From assembly GCA_030440445.1 (NCBI GenBank), contig CP098528.1, positions 868,001 to 932,000 of the forward strand: a DNA stretch of 64,000 bases, written 5' to 3'. The notes under the pieces are model-generated. The model was not told the DNA's origin, did no database searches, and saw only the letters and a program-made list of their open reading frames with translations. This DNA is from Halomonas sp. KG2. GTDB lineage: Bacteria > Pseudomonadota > Gammaproteobacteria > Pseudomonadales > Halomonadaceae. Of this stretch, positions 8,193 to 16,351 are shown piece by piece. A program made the translations under genes and the position numbers. How positions within the stretch are numbered: the first letter of the stretch is position 1; the number at the start of each line of letters is the position of its first letter.

Positions 8193-9176
8193 ATGAATGA
8201 TCAGCAAATACAGATATTCACCAGCGAAGATGGGCAATCACACCTCGAGGTAACGCTGGAACAAGAGACCGTTTGGTTAAGCCAGGCGCAGATGTGTGAA
8301 TTATTTGGGCGTGAGCGTTCTGTCATTACGAAGCACATTCGCAATGTTTTTAAAGAAGGGGAGTTAGAGCGAAATTCAGTATGTGCAAAATTTGCACATA
8401 CTGCTGAAGATGGCAAATCTTATCAGGTTGATCACTTCAATCTTGATGTCATTATTTCAGTTGGCTACCGCGTTAAATCTCCGCGTGGCGTACAGTTTCG
8501 CAAGTGGGCTACAGATGTTCTCAAACGATATTTGATTCAAGGCTATACCTTAAACCAGCGCCGCCTAACTGAGCGTGGCATAGAGTTTGAGCAGGCGGTG
8601 AGTTTGCTCAGCCGAACCCTGACCAATCAAGGCTTGGTTTCAACCGAAGGCGAAGCGGTTGCCCGTGTGATTAGCGATTACGCCCGCTCCTGGAGTTTGC
8701 TACAGGGCTACGATGAGCAGCAGTTGGCGGAAGTGGGCATCAAACAGCCGGGTATGCAGCCTTTAGGATTGGAAGAGGCACTTCAGGCCATTGGTGAGTT
8801 GAAACAGACTCTGATTGGCAAGGGGGAGGCCACCGAGCTATTCGGTCAGTTGCGGGGTGACGGTCTGACGTCCGCCCTGGCCACCATTGAGCAAGGCTTT
8901 GGGGATGAGCTTTTTTACCCTAACGTCGCCACCCGCGCCGCGCACCTGCTTTACTTTGTGATCAAGAATCACCCTCTGGCCGATGGCAACAAACGCTGCG
9001 GCTCGTTTCTATTCTTGTGGTACCTGCGCCGCAACGCCGCGTTGCTGGCAAAGCCAGTAGAGCAACTGATTAATGACAATACCCTAGTGGCCCTGGCCCT
9101 ATTGGTGGCAGAAAGCCTACCGGATCAGAAAACGCTGATGATTCGACTGATCGAACATTTCATCTTGTTGCGATAG
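8193..9176 (+). CDS. RhuM-Fic/Doc fusion protein
   Basis: The 327-residue product joins two modules. Residues 1-120 match the virulence RhuM family (TVWLSQAQMCELFGRERSVITKHIRNVFKEGEL, FNLDVIISVGYRVKSPRGVQFRKWATDVLKRYLIQGY), a domain resembling phage antirepressor/KilA-N-type DNA-binding proteins. Residues 200-327 are a Fic/Doc domain with HPLADGNKR near residue 265; the Lys after GN, as in Doc, points to a kinase-like rather than AMPylating reaction. A GGGAGG ribosome site precedes the ATG. No antitoxin partner gene flanks it; the RhuM part may supply the control or targeting function. Function is inferred. Confidence 0.88.
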   Translation: MNDQQIQIFTSEDGQSHLEVTLEQETVWLSQAQMCELFGRERSVITKHIRNVFKEGELERNSVCAKFAHTAEDGKSYQVDHFNLDVIISVGYRVKSPRGVQFRKWATDVLKRYLIQGYTLNQRRLTERGIEFEQAVSLLSRTLTNQGLVSTEGEAVARVISDYARSWSLLQGYDEQQLAEVGIKQPGMQPLGLEEALQAIGELKQTLIGKGEATELFGQLRGDGLTSALATIEQGFGDELFYPNVATRAAHLLYFVIKNHPLADGNKRCGSFLFLWYLRRNAALLAKPVEQLINDNTLVALALLVAESLPDQKTLMIRLIEHFILLR

Positions 9177-9214
9177 CTGTACCCCTCGCTGGCGACCCGC
9201 AGGGGCTTTGACCA

Positions 9215-9511
9215 TTAAGCCTCTGCTATTCCATCCACTAGAAAAACGCGATAGTCGGCACCTTGGAAACGGTGTTTGCGGGCTTCCTGATAGGCGGGGC
9301 TTTCGTACCAGGCGCGGGCGGCGGCCATGTCGGGGAAGCGTAGAATCACCGCACCTTCCATGGCGCTTCCTTCTAGCACCTCAAAATCACCATAAAAGGC
9401 GAGCGGCTGTGGGTCGTGGCCTTCGCGGGCGGCTTTGGCCTTTTCGCTGTAGCGCTTCATTTCTTCGTTGTCGTGAGTGTGTTCACGGGTTAGTACGATG
9501 TAGGCGGGCAT
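9215..9511 (-). CDS. DUF1330 family protein
   Basis: The start at 9511 is supported by GAGGAG upstream and gives a 98-residue protein beginning MPAYIVLTREHTHD. It shows the ferredoxin-like dimeric alpha-beta barrel pattern of DUF1330: FYGDFEVLEG, GAVILRFPDMAAARAWYESPAYQEARKHR, then VFLVDGI. The family is cytoplasmic with no firmly assigned reaction. It is convergent with the RhuM-Fic gene and divergent from the Bcr/CflA exporter gene. Confidence 0.9.
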   Translation of the reverse strand: MPAYIVLTREHTHDNEEMKRYSEKAKAAREGHDPQPLAFYGDFEVLEGSAMEGAVILRFPDMAAARAWYESPAYQEARKHRFQGADYRVFLVDGIAEA

Positions 9512-9734
9512 TCGGCTCTCCTCGTTGGTATTAAATGCGCTATGCAATCATACCTGTTGTTGCTTGGGCGCTGTCCACTTACTCTCATAGCCTTACTCTC
9601 AAACCCCAGCTCTCAAAACCTTGCTCCCAAAGCCCCATTAGCAAACCACCTACCTATTCGATTGCCTTGATAGCAACTGTCGGTATCATATTGTGGGTGT
9701 TGTCTATCATTACGCCCCTTTACCGCGAGCTTCT

Positions 9735-10934
9735 ATGACCCAATCTAAAACGCCGTTCATTGTGGTGCTGAGCTTGGCATTGACCATGATGCTGGGCCCG
9801 TTTTCCATGGATACGTACCTGCCGGCTTTTCCGGTTATTGGCGAATCGCTGGGAGTTTCTCAGCAGGCGGTGTCGCTGAGCGTTTCAGTGTATGTCTTCG
9901 CGATGGCGTTTGGTCAGTTAATCGGCGGTGCGCTTTCAGACCGCTTCGGGCGCCAGCGGGTGTTGATGAGCGGCCTGGCGATTTTTGCGCTCTCAAGCAT
10001 TGTCATTGGTATGGCGGATTCTTTGAACACGCTGCTCGTCGGGCGAGCTGTTCAGGCCCTTGGCGCTGGCTTTACTCTGGTATCTGTGCCGGCGTTGGTG
10101 CGCGACCGGGTGGCGGGCCGCGATGCCGCGAAACTGTTTTCGATGATGGGCTTTATCATGGTGCTGGCGCCTGGCATTGCGCCGAGCGTGGGCAGTGCGA
10201 TTCTGGCGTTGGGTTCCTGGCACTATATCTTTTTCGCCTTGGCGGTATACGCGGTGCTGCTGGTACCGTTGTTGGTGCGGGTGCTTTTTACCGGTACGGG
10301 TAAGGTGTCTCGAGCGAAAAGCCCTAAGATGAGCCTGCTGGCGCGTTACAAACTGGTACTGTCGACAAAGCCAGCCCTGCCGTTCATCGTTTGGCAGGCT
10401 GCCTCATTTTCTACTCTGATGATGTTTATCACCTATGCATCATTTATCTATCAGGGGCATTTCGGCCAGTCGCCTTCAAGCTTTTCGATGCTGTTTGCGG
10501 CGAATATCGTCGCGATGCTTATCTTCAATATTCTCAATCGCGTGTTGCTTTCCAGGCTATCGTCACTGCGTATCCTGCAGCTGGCAACGGGCTGTCAGGG
10601 TGTTGGCATACTGTTGTTGGTGATGGCGGCTTTTATGGAGTGGCCGCTGTACGCTTTCTTGCCCGCCATGATGCTGACCATCGGTGCGGTAGGGGCGATC
10701 TCGCCGAATATTCAGGCCTGCTTTTTGGAGTACTTTCCCACCAGTGGCGGGACGGCCGCAGCGCTTCTGGGTGCGGCCCAGTTCGGTGTTGCCGGGCTGC
10801 TGAGCGCACTGTCTGCCATGTTGCCGCATACGCTTGAAGCGGTCATCCTGGCCATGGCCGCCTGTGGCTCGGTAGCGTACCTGATGCTTGCCCGCTCTAT
10901 CATCAAAGGGCGTGCCGCTGTCGAGGAAAACTGA
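9735..10934 (+). CDS. Bcr/CflA family multidrug efflux MFS transporter
   Basis: The product of 399 residues starts MTQSKTPFIVVLSLALTMMLGPFSMDTYLPAFP, the typical Bcr/CflA first helix with its conserved D-Y-P motif, followed by the A-loop GGALSDRFGRQRVL and the antiporter segment RAVQALGAGFTLVSVPALVRDR. Twelve helices fit the length. Relatives export bicyclomycin, sulfonamides or metabolites such as cysteine-pathway compounds. The ATG at 9735 is chosen over an upstream ATG at 9693 that adds unrelated residues; its ribosome site is weak. A strong terminator follows before the siderophore receptor gene. Confidence 0.88.
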   Translation: MTQSKTPFIVVLSLALTMMLGPFSMDTYLPAFPVIGESLGVSQQAVSLSVSVYVFAMAFGQLIGGALSDRFGRQRVLMSGLAIFALSSIVIGMADSLNTLLVGRAVQALGAGFTLVSVPALVRDRVAGRDAAKLFSMMGFIMVLAPGIAPSVGSAILALGSWHYIFFALAVYAVLLVPLLVRVLFTGTGKVSRAKSPKMSLLARYKLVLSTKPALPFIVWQAASFSTLMMFITYASFIYQGHFGQSPSSFSMLFAANIVAMLIFNILNRVLLSRLSSLRILQLATGCQGVGILLLVMAAFMEWPLYAFLPAMMLTIGAVGAISPNIQACFLEYFPTSGGTAAALLGAAQFGVAGLLSALSAMLPHTLEAVILAMAACGSVAYLMLARSIIKGRAAVEEN

Positions 10935-10959
10935 GCCAGAAGGTACGTAAGCACTTGCC

Positions 10960-10996
10960 AAAAGCCCCGTGTTGTCCAAAACATGGGGCTTTTTTA
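10960..10996 (+). terminator. Rho-independent terminator of the Bcr/CflA gene
   Basis: A 13-bp stem (AAAAGCCCCGTGT at 10960-10972 with ACATGGGGCTTTT at 10981-10993, one G-T pair) is followed by a run of T residues to 10996, 26 bases after the stop codon. Confidence 0.85.
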
Positions 10997-11043
10997 TTTC
11001 GTGAACATGTGTTGCTGGCGGGTTGTCAATATGGCCAACTTTT

Positions 11044-11068
11044 AAAATAAATGATTATGATTGGCATT
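11044..11068. promoter_or_regulatory. Fur-box-like AT-rich sequence
   Basis: The stretch AATGATTATGATTGGCATT at 11050-11068 and the flanking AAAATAA resemble the NAT-NAT-NAT array of Fur boxes, with about 10 of 19 bases agreeing with the GATAATGATAATCATTATC consensus. It stands 106 bases upstream of a siderophore receptor gene, where Fur control is expected. The match is weak. Confidence 0.35.
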
Positions 11069-11173
11069 AGCGCTATTGACTCCGTGCTACCCCCTTTGGA
11101 TACTCTCCCGGCCTTTCAAAAAAAAACCACGAAGCGAGCAGGGTAGGTTTATGTATTTCAAGGGGTCTTCAAC

Positions 11174-13300
11174 ATGATTGATAGCCGTAGCACAGCCCGG
11201 CGCAACGCAAATTGGTTACGGTGGCAGCAGGCCACTACCGCCATTCTGTGCGGCACGACGCTGGTGACTATTCCCATGATCGGGAATGCGCAGGAGACAG
11301 GCGAAGGCGTTGACGATAATGAGGACTATCGCCTTGCTCCTATTATCGTCAACGCTCAGGCCTACGCTGATGATGATGCCAATTCGATAGTGGCTCAGGA
11401 GCTATGGGTCGGCGGTAAGGTAGCTACCAGTATCCTCGATACCCCCGCCTCCGTGTCGGTCGTCACTGAGAAGGAGATCGAGCAGCGCAACGCTTCTACT
11501 ACCGAGGAAGTGCTGCAATATACGCCAGGCGTTCTCACCGATTATTACGGCACCGATGATCGTAACGACTACTTTAAAATTCGCGGATTTCAGGCGACCA
11601 CCTACCGTGATGGACTAACGCTAGGCTCAATGCGCGGTGTGCGTGAGGAACCCTATGCCTACGAGCGCGTTGAGGTGTTGCGTGGCGCCAACTCCACCCT
11701 GTTTGGCCCGGCGGATCCGGGCGGTTCGGTCAACTTCGTGAGTAAACGGCCACGCTTTGAGCGTTTTGGAGAGGGCTATCTCTCCTACGGTTCATTTGAT
11801 GCAAAAGAGGCCGGTGTTGATGTGGGGGACACGCTGAACGCTGACGAGACAGTGGCCTACCGTTTTACCAGCACCATCCGGGACAGCGATCGCGAATACG
11901 ATCACTCCAAAGACAACAATGGTTTCCTGATGGGAGGCCTGACCTGGGAGCCGACGGCGTACACCTCGGCAAGCGTTATCTTCGATTACCTGAAGCGTGA
12001 CGACACCCCTAATAGCGGCGGTTATCCGCTTGATCGGGAGTACGACCGCAGCGAGTTCTTTGGCGAGCCCGGCTTTAACTATCATGACGTCGAGCGTACC
12101 AGTCTCACCGGGCAGTTCACTCATGATTTCAACAACGGGCTGACGCTGCGGGGGAATCTACGCTACAGCGACCTGACCGACGACTTCGGTTACGTTTATA
12201 TCACTGACTCTGCGTCGCGCGTTGGCAGCGTGGTAGATCGCGACTACTTTGGTACCGACAACGAAGCCCAGGAGTTGATCGGCAACGCTATCCTGCAATA
12301 CGACGCCCGCTTTGATCAGGTCGATAGCAGCACGCTCGTGGGTATCGAGTATCGTGATGCCTCAACCGAAGACCGTTCGTTTTACGGCGATGCGACCTCC
12401 ATTGATATCGCAAATCCCGTCTTTAGCGGTGCCCCAAGTAGCCTGAATGTCTATAGCCGCAACAAGCAGGACTTCACCACCGAGTCGGTTTTCCTGACAC
12501 AGAATTTGTCCTTCTATGACCGCTTCATCGTGACAGCGGGCGTGCGCAACGACTCAATGGATGTCTCAAGTACCAACATGGAGGGCGTTACCGATTCCGA
12601 TGATTTCTCGGAGACCTCATTCCGTGGTGCACTGACCTATCGCGTCACCGACGAAATTTCTACCTATGTCAGCATGGTGGAGTCGGTCGCACCGCCCACG
12701 ATTGGCGTCGATCCCGAGCGGGGCGAGCAGTACGAAATTGGTGCGAAATATTCTCCCTTTGGTACGAATGCGCTGTTTTCGGCGGCCATCTATGACCTGA
12801 CCAGGGATGACGTCACCATCTCGGTTGTACAGGACAATGGCGTTATCGAGCGGGAAACCGTGGGTGAGTCCCGCGTACGGGGGCTTGATTTGGAAGCCAA
12901 GGCTGAGTTGACCGATAGCTTTAGCGTAGCCGGTGGTTACTCCTATATGGAGTCGGAAGTGGTGCGCGACAGCAACGCCTCCAGAGAAGGTAACGAGTTC
13001 ACCGCGGCACCTAAACATACGGCGTCGCTGTGGGGCTACTATACCTTGCCACGCCAGGATATGAGTGTTGGCCTCGGCGCCCGTTATGTTGGCTCCTACT
13101 ACTTTGATACTGCCAATACGTCAAAGAGCAGTGCAGCAACGCTCTTCGACGCGGCTTTCAGCTACCAGCTCACCAAAGACGCCGACCTAGCCGTTAATGT
13201 CAGTAACTTGCTCGACGAGCAACACGTGGTTGGTTCAAGCACGGCTGATTACTATAATCCGGGGCGCGAAATCAGTACGAAAGTGAGCTATCGCTGGTGA
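11174..13300 (+). CDS. TonB-dependent siderophore receptor
   Basis: The 708-residue outer-membrane protein has a signal peptide ending near IGNAQE, a plug domain at about 75-200 (TPASVSVVTEKEIEQRNASTTEEVLQYTPGV, FKIRGF, YERVEVLRGANSTLFG, GGSVNFVSKRP) and a beta-barrel closing with ISTKVSYRW, whose terminal aromatic residue is the usual outer-membrane insertion signal. The plug is of the ferrichrome/hydroxamate receptor class (FhuA/FhuE/FoxA-like); the ligand is not decided. There is no N-terminal STN signalling domain, so this receptor is not a sigma-factor transducer. A possible Fur box lies upstream, and a terminator follows. Confidence 0.92.
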   Translation: MIDSRSTARRNANWLRWQQATTAILCGTTLVTIPMIGNAQETGEGVDDNEDYRLAPIIVNAQAYADDDANSIVAQELWVGGKVATSILDTPASVSVVTEKEIEQRNASTTEEVLQYTPGVLTDYYGTDDRNDYFKIRGFQATTYRDGLTLGSMRGVREEPYAYERVEVLRGANSTLFGPADPGGSVNFVSKRPRFERFGEGYLSYGSFDAKEAGVDVGDTLNADETVAYRFTSTIRDSDREYDHSKDNNGFLMGGLTWEPTAYTSASVIFDYLKRDDTPNSGGYPLDREYDRSEFFGEPGFNYHDVERTSLTGQFTHDFNNGLTLRGNLRYSDLTDDFGYVYITDSASRVGSVVDRDYFGTDNEAQELIGNAILQYDARFDQVDSSTLVGIEYRDASTEDRSFYGDATSIDIANPVFSGAPSSLNVYSRNKQDFTTESVFLTQNLSFYDRFIVTAGVRNDSMDVSSTNMEGVTDSDDFSETSFRGALTYRVTDEISTYVSMVESVAPPTIGVDPERGEQYEIGAKYSPFGTNALFSAAIYDLTRDDVTISVVQDNGVIERETVGESRVRGLDLEAKAELTDSFSVAGGYSYMESEVVRDSNASREGNEFTAAPKHTASLWGYYTLPRQDMSVGLGARYVGSYYFDTANTSKSSAATLFDAAFSYQLTKDADLAVNVSNLLDEQHVVGSSTADYYNPGREISTKVSYRW

Positions 13301-13329
13301 TATAATTTCGTCTATATCCCAGCAATCGC

Positions 13330-13359
13330 AAAATGCCCCGACTTGGTTCGGGGCGTTTT
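13330..13359 (+). terminator. terminator downstream of the siderophore receptor
   Basis: A 12-bp stem (AAAATGCCCCGA at 13330-13341, TCGGGGCGTTTT at 13348-13359, one wobble pair) with a 6-base loop and terminal T residues lies 30 bases after the receptor stop codon. Confidence 0.8.
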
Positions 13360-13509
13360 GGTATCGGGCCAGTTCCCTGTGTGGCATAGAGTTCGAGCAG
13401 TTGTGACATCTGCTGAGTCTCACTCCGCCAATCAAGGCTTGGTATCATCGTGGGCAGGCTTTAATGCGATCTCTTAAATGACCCCTAATGTTAGAAAAGG
13501 CTGGCTGTA

Positions 13510-14301
13510 ATGAATATTGATCTTTACCAGGTAGATGCGTTTGCCTCTAAACCGTTTGAAGGTAACCCTGCGGCGGTTTGCCCTCTGGAAACGTGGTTGG
13601 ATGATGCGTTGTTGCAGGCAATCGCCACGGAGAACAACCTCTCTGAAACCGCCTTCTTTGTGCCGACCGAGTCTGGCTATCACCTACGCTGGTTTACCCC
13701 TTCTGTAGAAGTAGATTTGTGTGGTCATGCCACGCTGGCGGCGGCGTGGGTGATTTTTAATGCGCTGGGCGATAGCGCTGAAACACTGCAGTTCGAGACC
13801 CGCAGTGGGCAGCTTTTAGTGCAGCGTGACGGCGACGAGCTGGCGATGGATTTTCCCGCAAAGGTAGTCGAACCCTTGGCGATGGAAGCTGAGGTAAAGG
13901 CAGCGCTAGGGATTAACGAGATCGAAGAGCTGCTGATATCTGACGATATCGTGGTGGTGGTTAACGATGCGCAGTTGATTGAATCGCTAACGCCGGATAT
14001 GCAGCAATTGAAGCACCTCCCAGGGCGCGGCATTGTCGTTACCGCGAAAGGCAGCGATGTAGACTTTGTCTCCCGTTGGTTCGGCCCCAAAGTCGGTGTG
14101 GAAGAAGACCCCGTTACTGGCTCGGCGCATACCTCGCTTGCGCCTTACTGGGCGAAAAAACTGGGTAAACGGCAGCTTACTGCACGCCAGGGTGGAGCCC
14201 GCAAAGGTGCGCTGAGCTGCGAGATAGAAGGCGACCGCGTGATTATCAAAGGCCGCGTTGCGCCTTACTTGAAAGGGGTGATTACGCTGCCCAGCTGCTA
14301 G
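13510..14301 (+). CDS. PhzF family isomerase/epimerase
   Basis: The 263-residue protein has the two-lobed diaminopimelate epimerase-like fold of PhzF: DLYQVDAFASKPFEGNPAAVCPLE at the N-terminus, ATENNLSETAFFVPTE carrying the conserved catalytic Glu, LRWFTPSVEVDLCGHATLAAAWV, and in the second lobe EDPVTGSAHTSLAPYWAKKLGK. Relatives isomerise small aromatic or amino-acid-like metabolites; there are no phenazine genes here, so it should be seen as a generic member. AAGG lies nine bases before the ATG. It is convergent with the AAA ATPase gene. Confidence 0.92.
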   Translation: MNIDLYQVDAFASKPFEGNPAAVCPLETWLDDALLQAIATENNLSETAFFVPTESGYHLRWFTPSVEVDLCGHATLAAAWVIFNALGDSAETLQFETRSGQLLVQRDGDELAMDFPAKVVEPLAMEAEVKAALGINEIEELLISDDIVVVVNDAQLIESLTPDMQQLKHLPGRGIVVTAKGSDVDFVSRWFGPKVGVEEDPVTGSAHTSLAPYWAKKLGKRQLTARQGGARKGALSCEIEGDRVIIKGRVAPYLKGVITLPSC

Positions 14302-14327
14302 GCCGCTTACCGCGCCGTTTCTCTTGT

Positions 14328-15509
14328 TTAATCCATCCAATGCCAGGGTGGTTCGTCCAACCATCCCTGGCCGAGGATAACGGTCTCGCCAAACTCTTTA
14401 TTCAGAGCAATCGCGTTACAGGCAGCCTCTTTTTCCAAAGTGGCCACCAAGCGTGGCGCGTGGGAGACCACCCACACTTGGGTTTCCTGCGATGCGCGAA
14501 TAATCAGGCGTCCTAGGGCAGGCAGCAGATCCGGATGCAAGCTGGTTTCCGGTTCGTTTAACACTAATAGGGAGGGCGGACGAGGGGTAAGCAGTGCCGC
14601 CACCAGCAGTAGATAGCGAAGCGTTCCGTCGGATAATTCCGACTGGTTTAAGGGGCGTAGTAGCCCATCCTGAAGAAATTGTAATAGGAAGCGGTTACCG
14701 GCGTCGGCTGCAAAATTGATGGTTGCACCGGGAAAGGCGTCTTCAATCGCCTCGTACAACGCTTCTCTGTCGCCAATCTCGTGGATGGTTCGTAATGCGG
14801 CCACTAGGCTGTGGCCATCGTGATCCAGCACCGGGGTGCGGGTACCAATCTGTGGTGTGCGGATAATAGATTGCGAATCGGTTCGGAACTGATCATAGAA
14901 GCGCCAACTACGAATGGCTTGCCGGACCGCATGAACCTCAGGTACGGCGATCGGGTCACTGATTTCGTTCAAAATGCTTTCGTAGCTATTGAGATGGGCG
15001 TCGTAAACCTGCCATTTGCGGCCAACACGCACTTTCACCACTGATCCGACTCGGTCGATCAGGCAACTGCTGGGGCGGCAGACGTCGCCAGCCCAGATAC
15101 ACTCGCGCTTTATCTCGGGGTCGAACTGGAACATGGAAGGGTCCCCGTAGCCAGCAAACCCCTGCGGCGCGGGCATTCCCAGTGAAATGGCGTAACCAAA
15201 GTCTTCACCCACAAAACCCAGCCTAAGGCGGGGATTGTTTCTCTTGGCGGAGCCTTCAATGGGCGCAGTGCCATCTTTCATGCTTTTGGTGAGTTTTTCC
15301 GGGCCAGCCCAAAAGGTGTAATCAAGCCCGCCTTCCTGGGCAATCGATGAGATCAAATTGCCTTTAGCCGTCTCTGCCAGTAGCCGCAGCGATTTATACA
15401 GGTTGGATTTTCCACATCCGTTGGGCCCGGTAACCACATTGAGACCTGTTAGGGGAGAGACAACGTTTTTCAGACTGCGATAGTTGGATACGGCAAAGGC
15501 GTTAATCAT
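14328..15509 (-). CDS. AAA family ATPase (RecF/OLD-like)
   Basis: The 393-residue protein starts MINAFAVSNYRSLKNV, the usual first strand of RecF/SMC-like ABC ATPases, which is why the ATG at 15509 is preferred to one at 15578 inside the neighbouring tetR-type gene. Walker A is GPNGCGKSN at about residue 30; the ABC-type signature is LSDGTLRYLLLVAALL, Walker B is SLLVLNEPETSLHP and the switch histidine is in VWVVSHAPRLV. No nuclease (TOPRIM) domain is fused and the length is short, so it belongs to the stand-alone ATPase group of unknown role. Its C-terminal 45 residues recur as a relic at 21683-21821. Confidence 0.88.
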   Translation of the reverse strand: MINAFAVSNYRSLKNVVSPLTGLNVVTGPNGCGKSNLYKSLRLLAETAKGNLISSIAQEGGLDYTFWAGPEKLTKSMKDGTAPIEGSAKRNNPRLRLGFVGEDFGYAISLGMPAPQGFAGYGDPSMFQFDPEIKRECIWAGDVCRPSSCLIDRVGSVVKVRVGRKWQVYDAHLNSYESILNEISDPIAVPEVHAVRQAIRSWRFYDQFRTDSQSIIRTPQIGTRTPVLDHDGHSLVAALRTIHEIGDREALYEAIEDAFPGATINFAADAGNRFLLQFLQDGLLRPLNQSELSDGTLRYLLLVAALLTPRPPSLLVLNEPETSLHPDLLPALGRLIIRASQETQVWVVSHAPRLVATLEKEAACNAIALNKEFGETVILGQGWLDEPPWHWMD

Positions 15510-15535
15510 AGGTGCTGAGAGCCGCGATAAAAAGT

Positions 15536-16171
15536 TTACCTGGCTGTCTTTTCCGGAGGGGGCAGCATACGCAGACAAGCATCTGCCACTTGGTGTGCAA
15601 AGCGTGCACGGTCGTTAGCCTTGGCTGCAATGATATCGTCTGTGGCGCCATGCACCCCTGAATAAATAACCAGAGCCACTACCCTTGGTTCCTCCACTCG
15701 CCAGGTGCCCGCCAATTGTCCACCTTCAATGATGTCTAGCAGTTGATCAAGAAGGGCGTTCCTGGCTTGGTTAGAACGATCATGATGGTGATGGTTGGTG
15801 TAGACGATGTCGTGCGTTCGGTATGTTTGTGCATACACGTCGACGCTGACTTCAATCCATGTTCTCAATCGCTGCAGCCAATCGTGGTCTGGGCAGGCAT
15901 CCAGGGCTTTCTGGAGGCGCGCTAGAAAGTCAGCCGTGTACCGTTCACCCAAAGCAACCAGCATGTCGTTCTTGGATGAGAAGTAGTGATAGAACGTGCC
16001 TTTGGCAACTTGGGCTTCCTTAACAATTTCGTTGATTGTTGTGGCTTCAACGCCTTTGGCCAAGAAGAGCTTTTCGGCGGCAGTCATCAGCTCATTTAGG
16101 CGAATTTCGGCTGGTTTGGTTCTTGGCACTTTAGCTGCCTGCGGCGTTGGCTTCGTTGTCTTATGATCCAT
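15536..16171 (-). CDS. TetR/AcrR family transcriptional regulator
   Basis: The 211-residue protein has an N-terminal TetR helix-turn-helix at about 25-70 (RLNELMTAAEKLFLAKGVEATTINEIVKEAQVAKGTFYHYFSSKNDMLVAL), followed by an all-helical ligand domain. The N-terminal tail is Lys/Pro-rich. It is divergent from a DHA2 exporter gene, and the 180-base interval contains a perfect inverted repeat at 16280-16294, so it is very probably a repressor of the exporter and of itself. Confidence 0.93.
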   Translation of the reverse strand: MDHKTTKPTPQAAKVPRTKPAEIRLNELMTAAEKLFLAKGVEATTINEIVKEAQVAKGTFYHYFSSKNDMLVALGERYTADFLARLQKALDACPDHDWLQRLRTWIEVSVDVYAQTYRTHDIVYTNHHHHDRSNQARNALLDQLLDIIEGGQLAGTWRVEEPRVVALVIYSGVHGATDDIIAAKANDRARFAHQVADACLRMLPPPEKTAR

Positions 16172-16279
16172 TATGTCGATTTTTAACTCTTGGTTGGCTT
16201 CAACATCCCTTAGAAAATACGGCCTAGTTTAGGCGAGCTAAGGCTCAGAGCATAGGCGATCGATACTGTATAAGTCATT

Positions 16280-16294
16280 GACCGACGGTCGGTC
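16280..16294. promoter_or_regulatory. palindromic operator, probable TetR-family site
   Basis: GACCGAC (16280-16286), one spacer base and GTCGGTC (16288-16294) form a perfect 7+1+7 palindrome in the interval between the divergent tetR-type and DHA2 exporter genes. Size and symmetry fit TetR-family operators, whose half-sites often read (G)ACCGAC. Confidence 0.75.
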
Positions 16295-16351
16295 GATTTG
16301 TATGCTTAAGCAAAGAGCACGCAATTTTCTATCTCACCGTAAGGAACTGTC

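Noticed and set aside
7680..8237. 185-codon minus-strand frame
   Set aside because: It overlaps the TauE-type gene and the start of the RhuM-Fic gene, with no recognisable domain.
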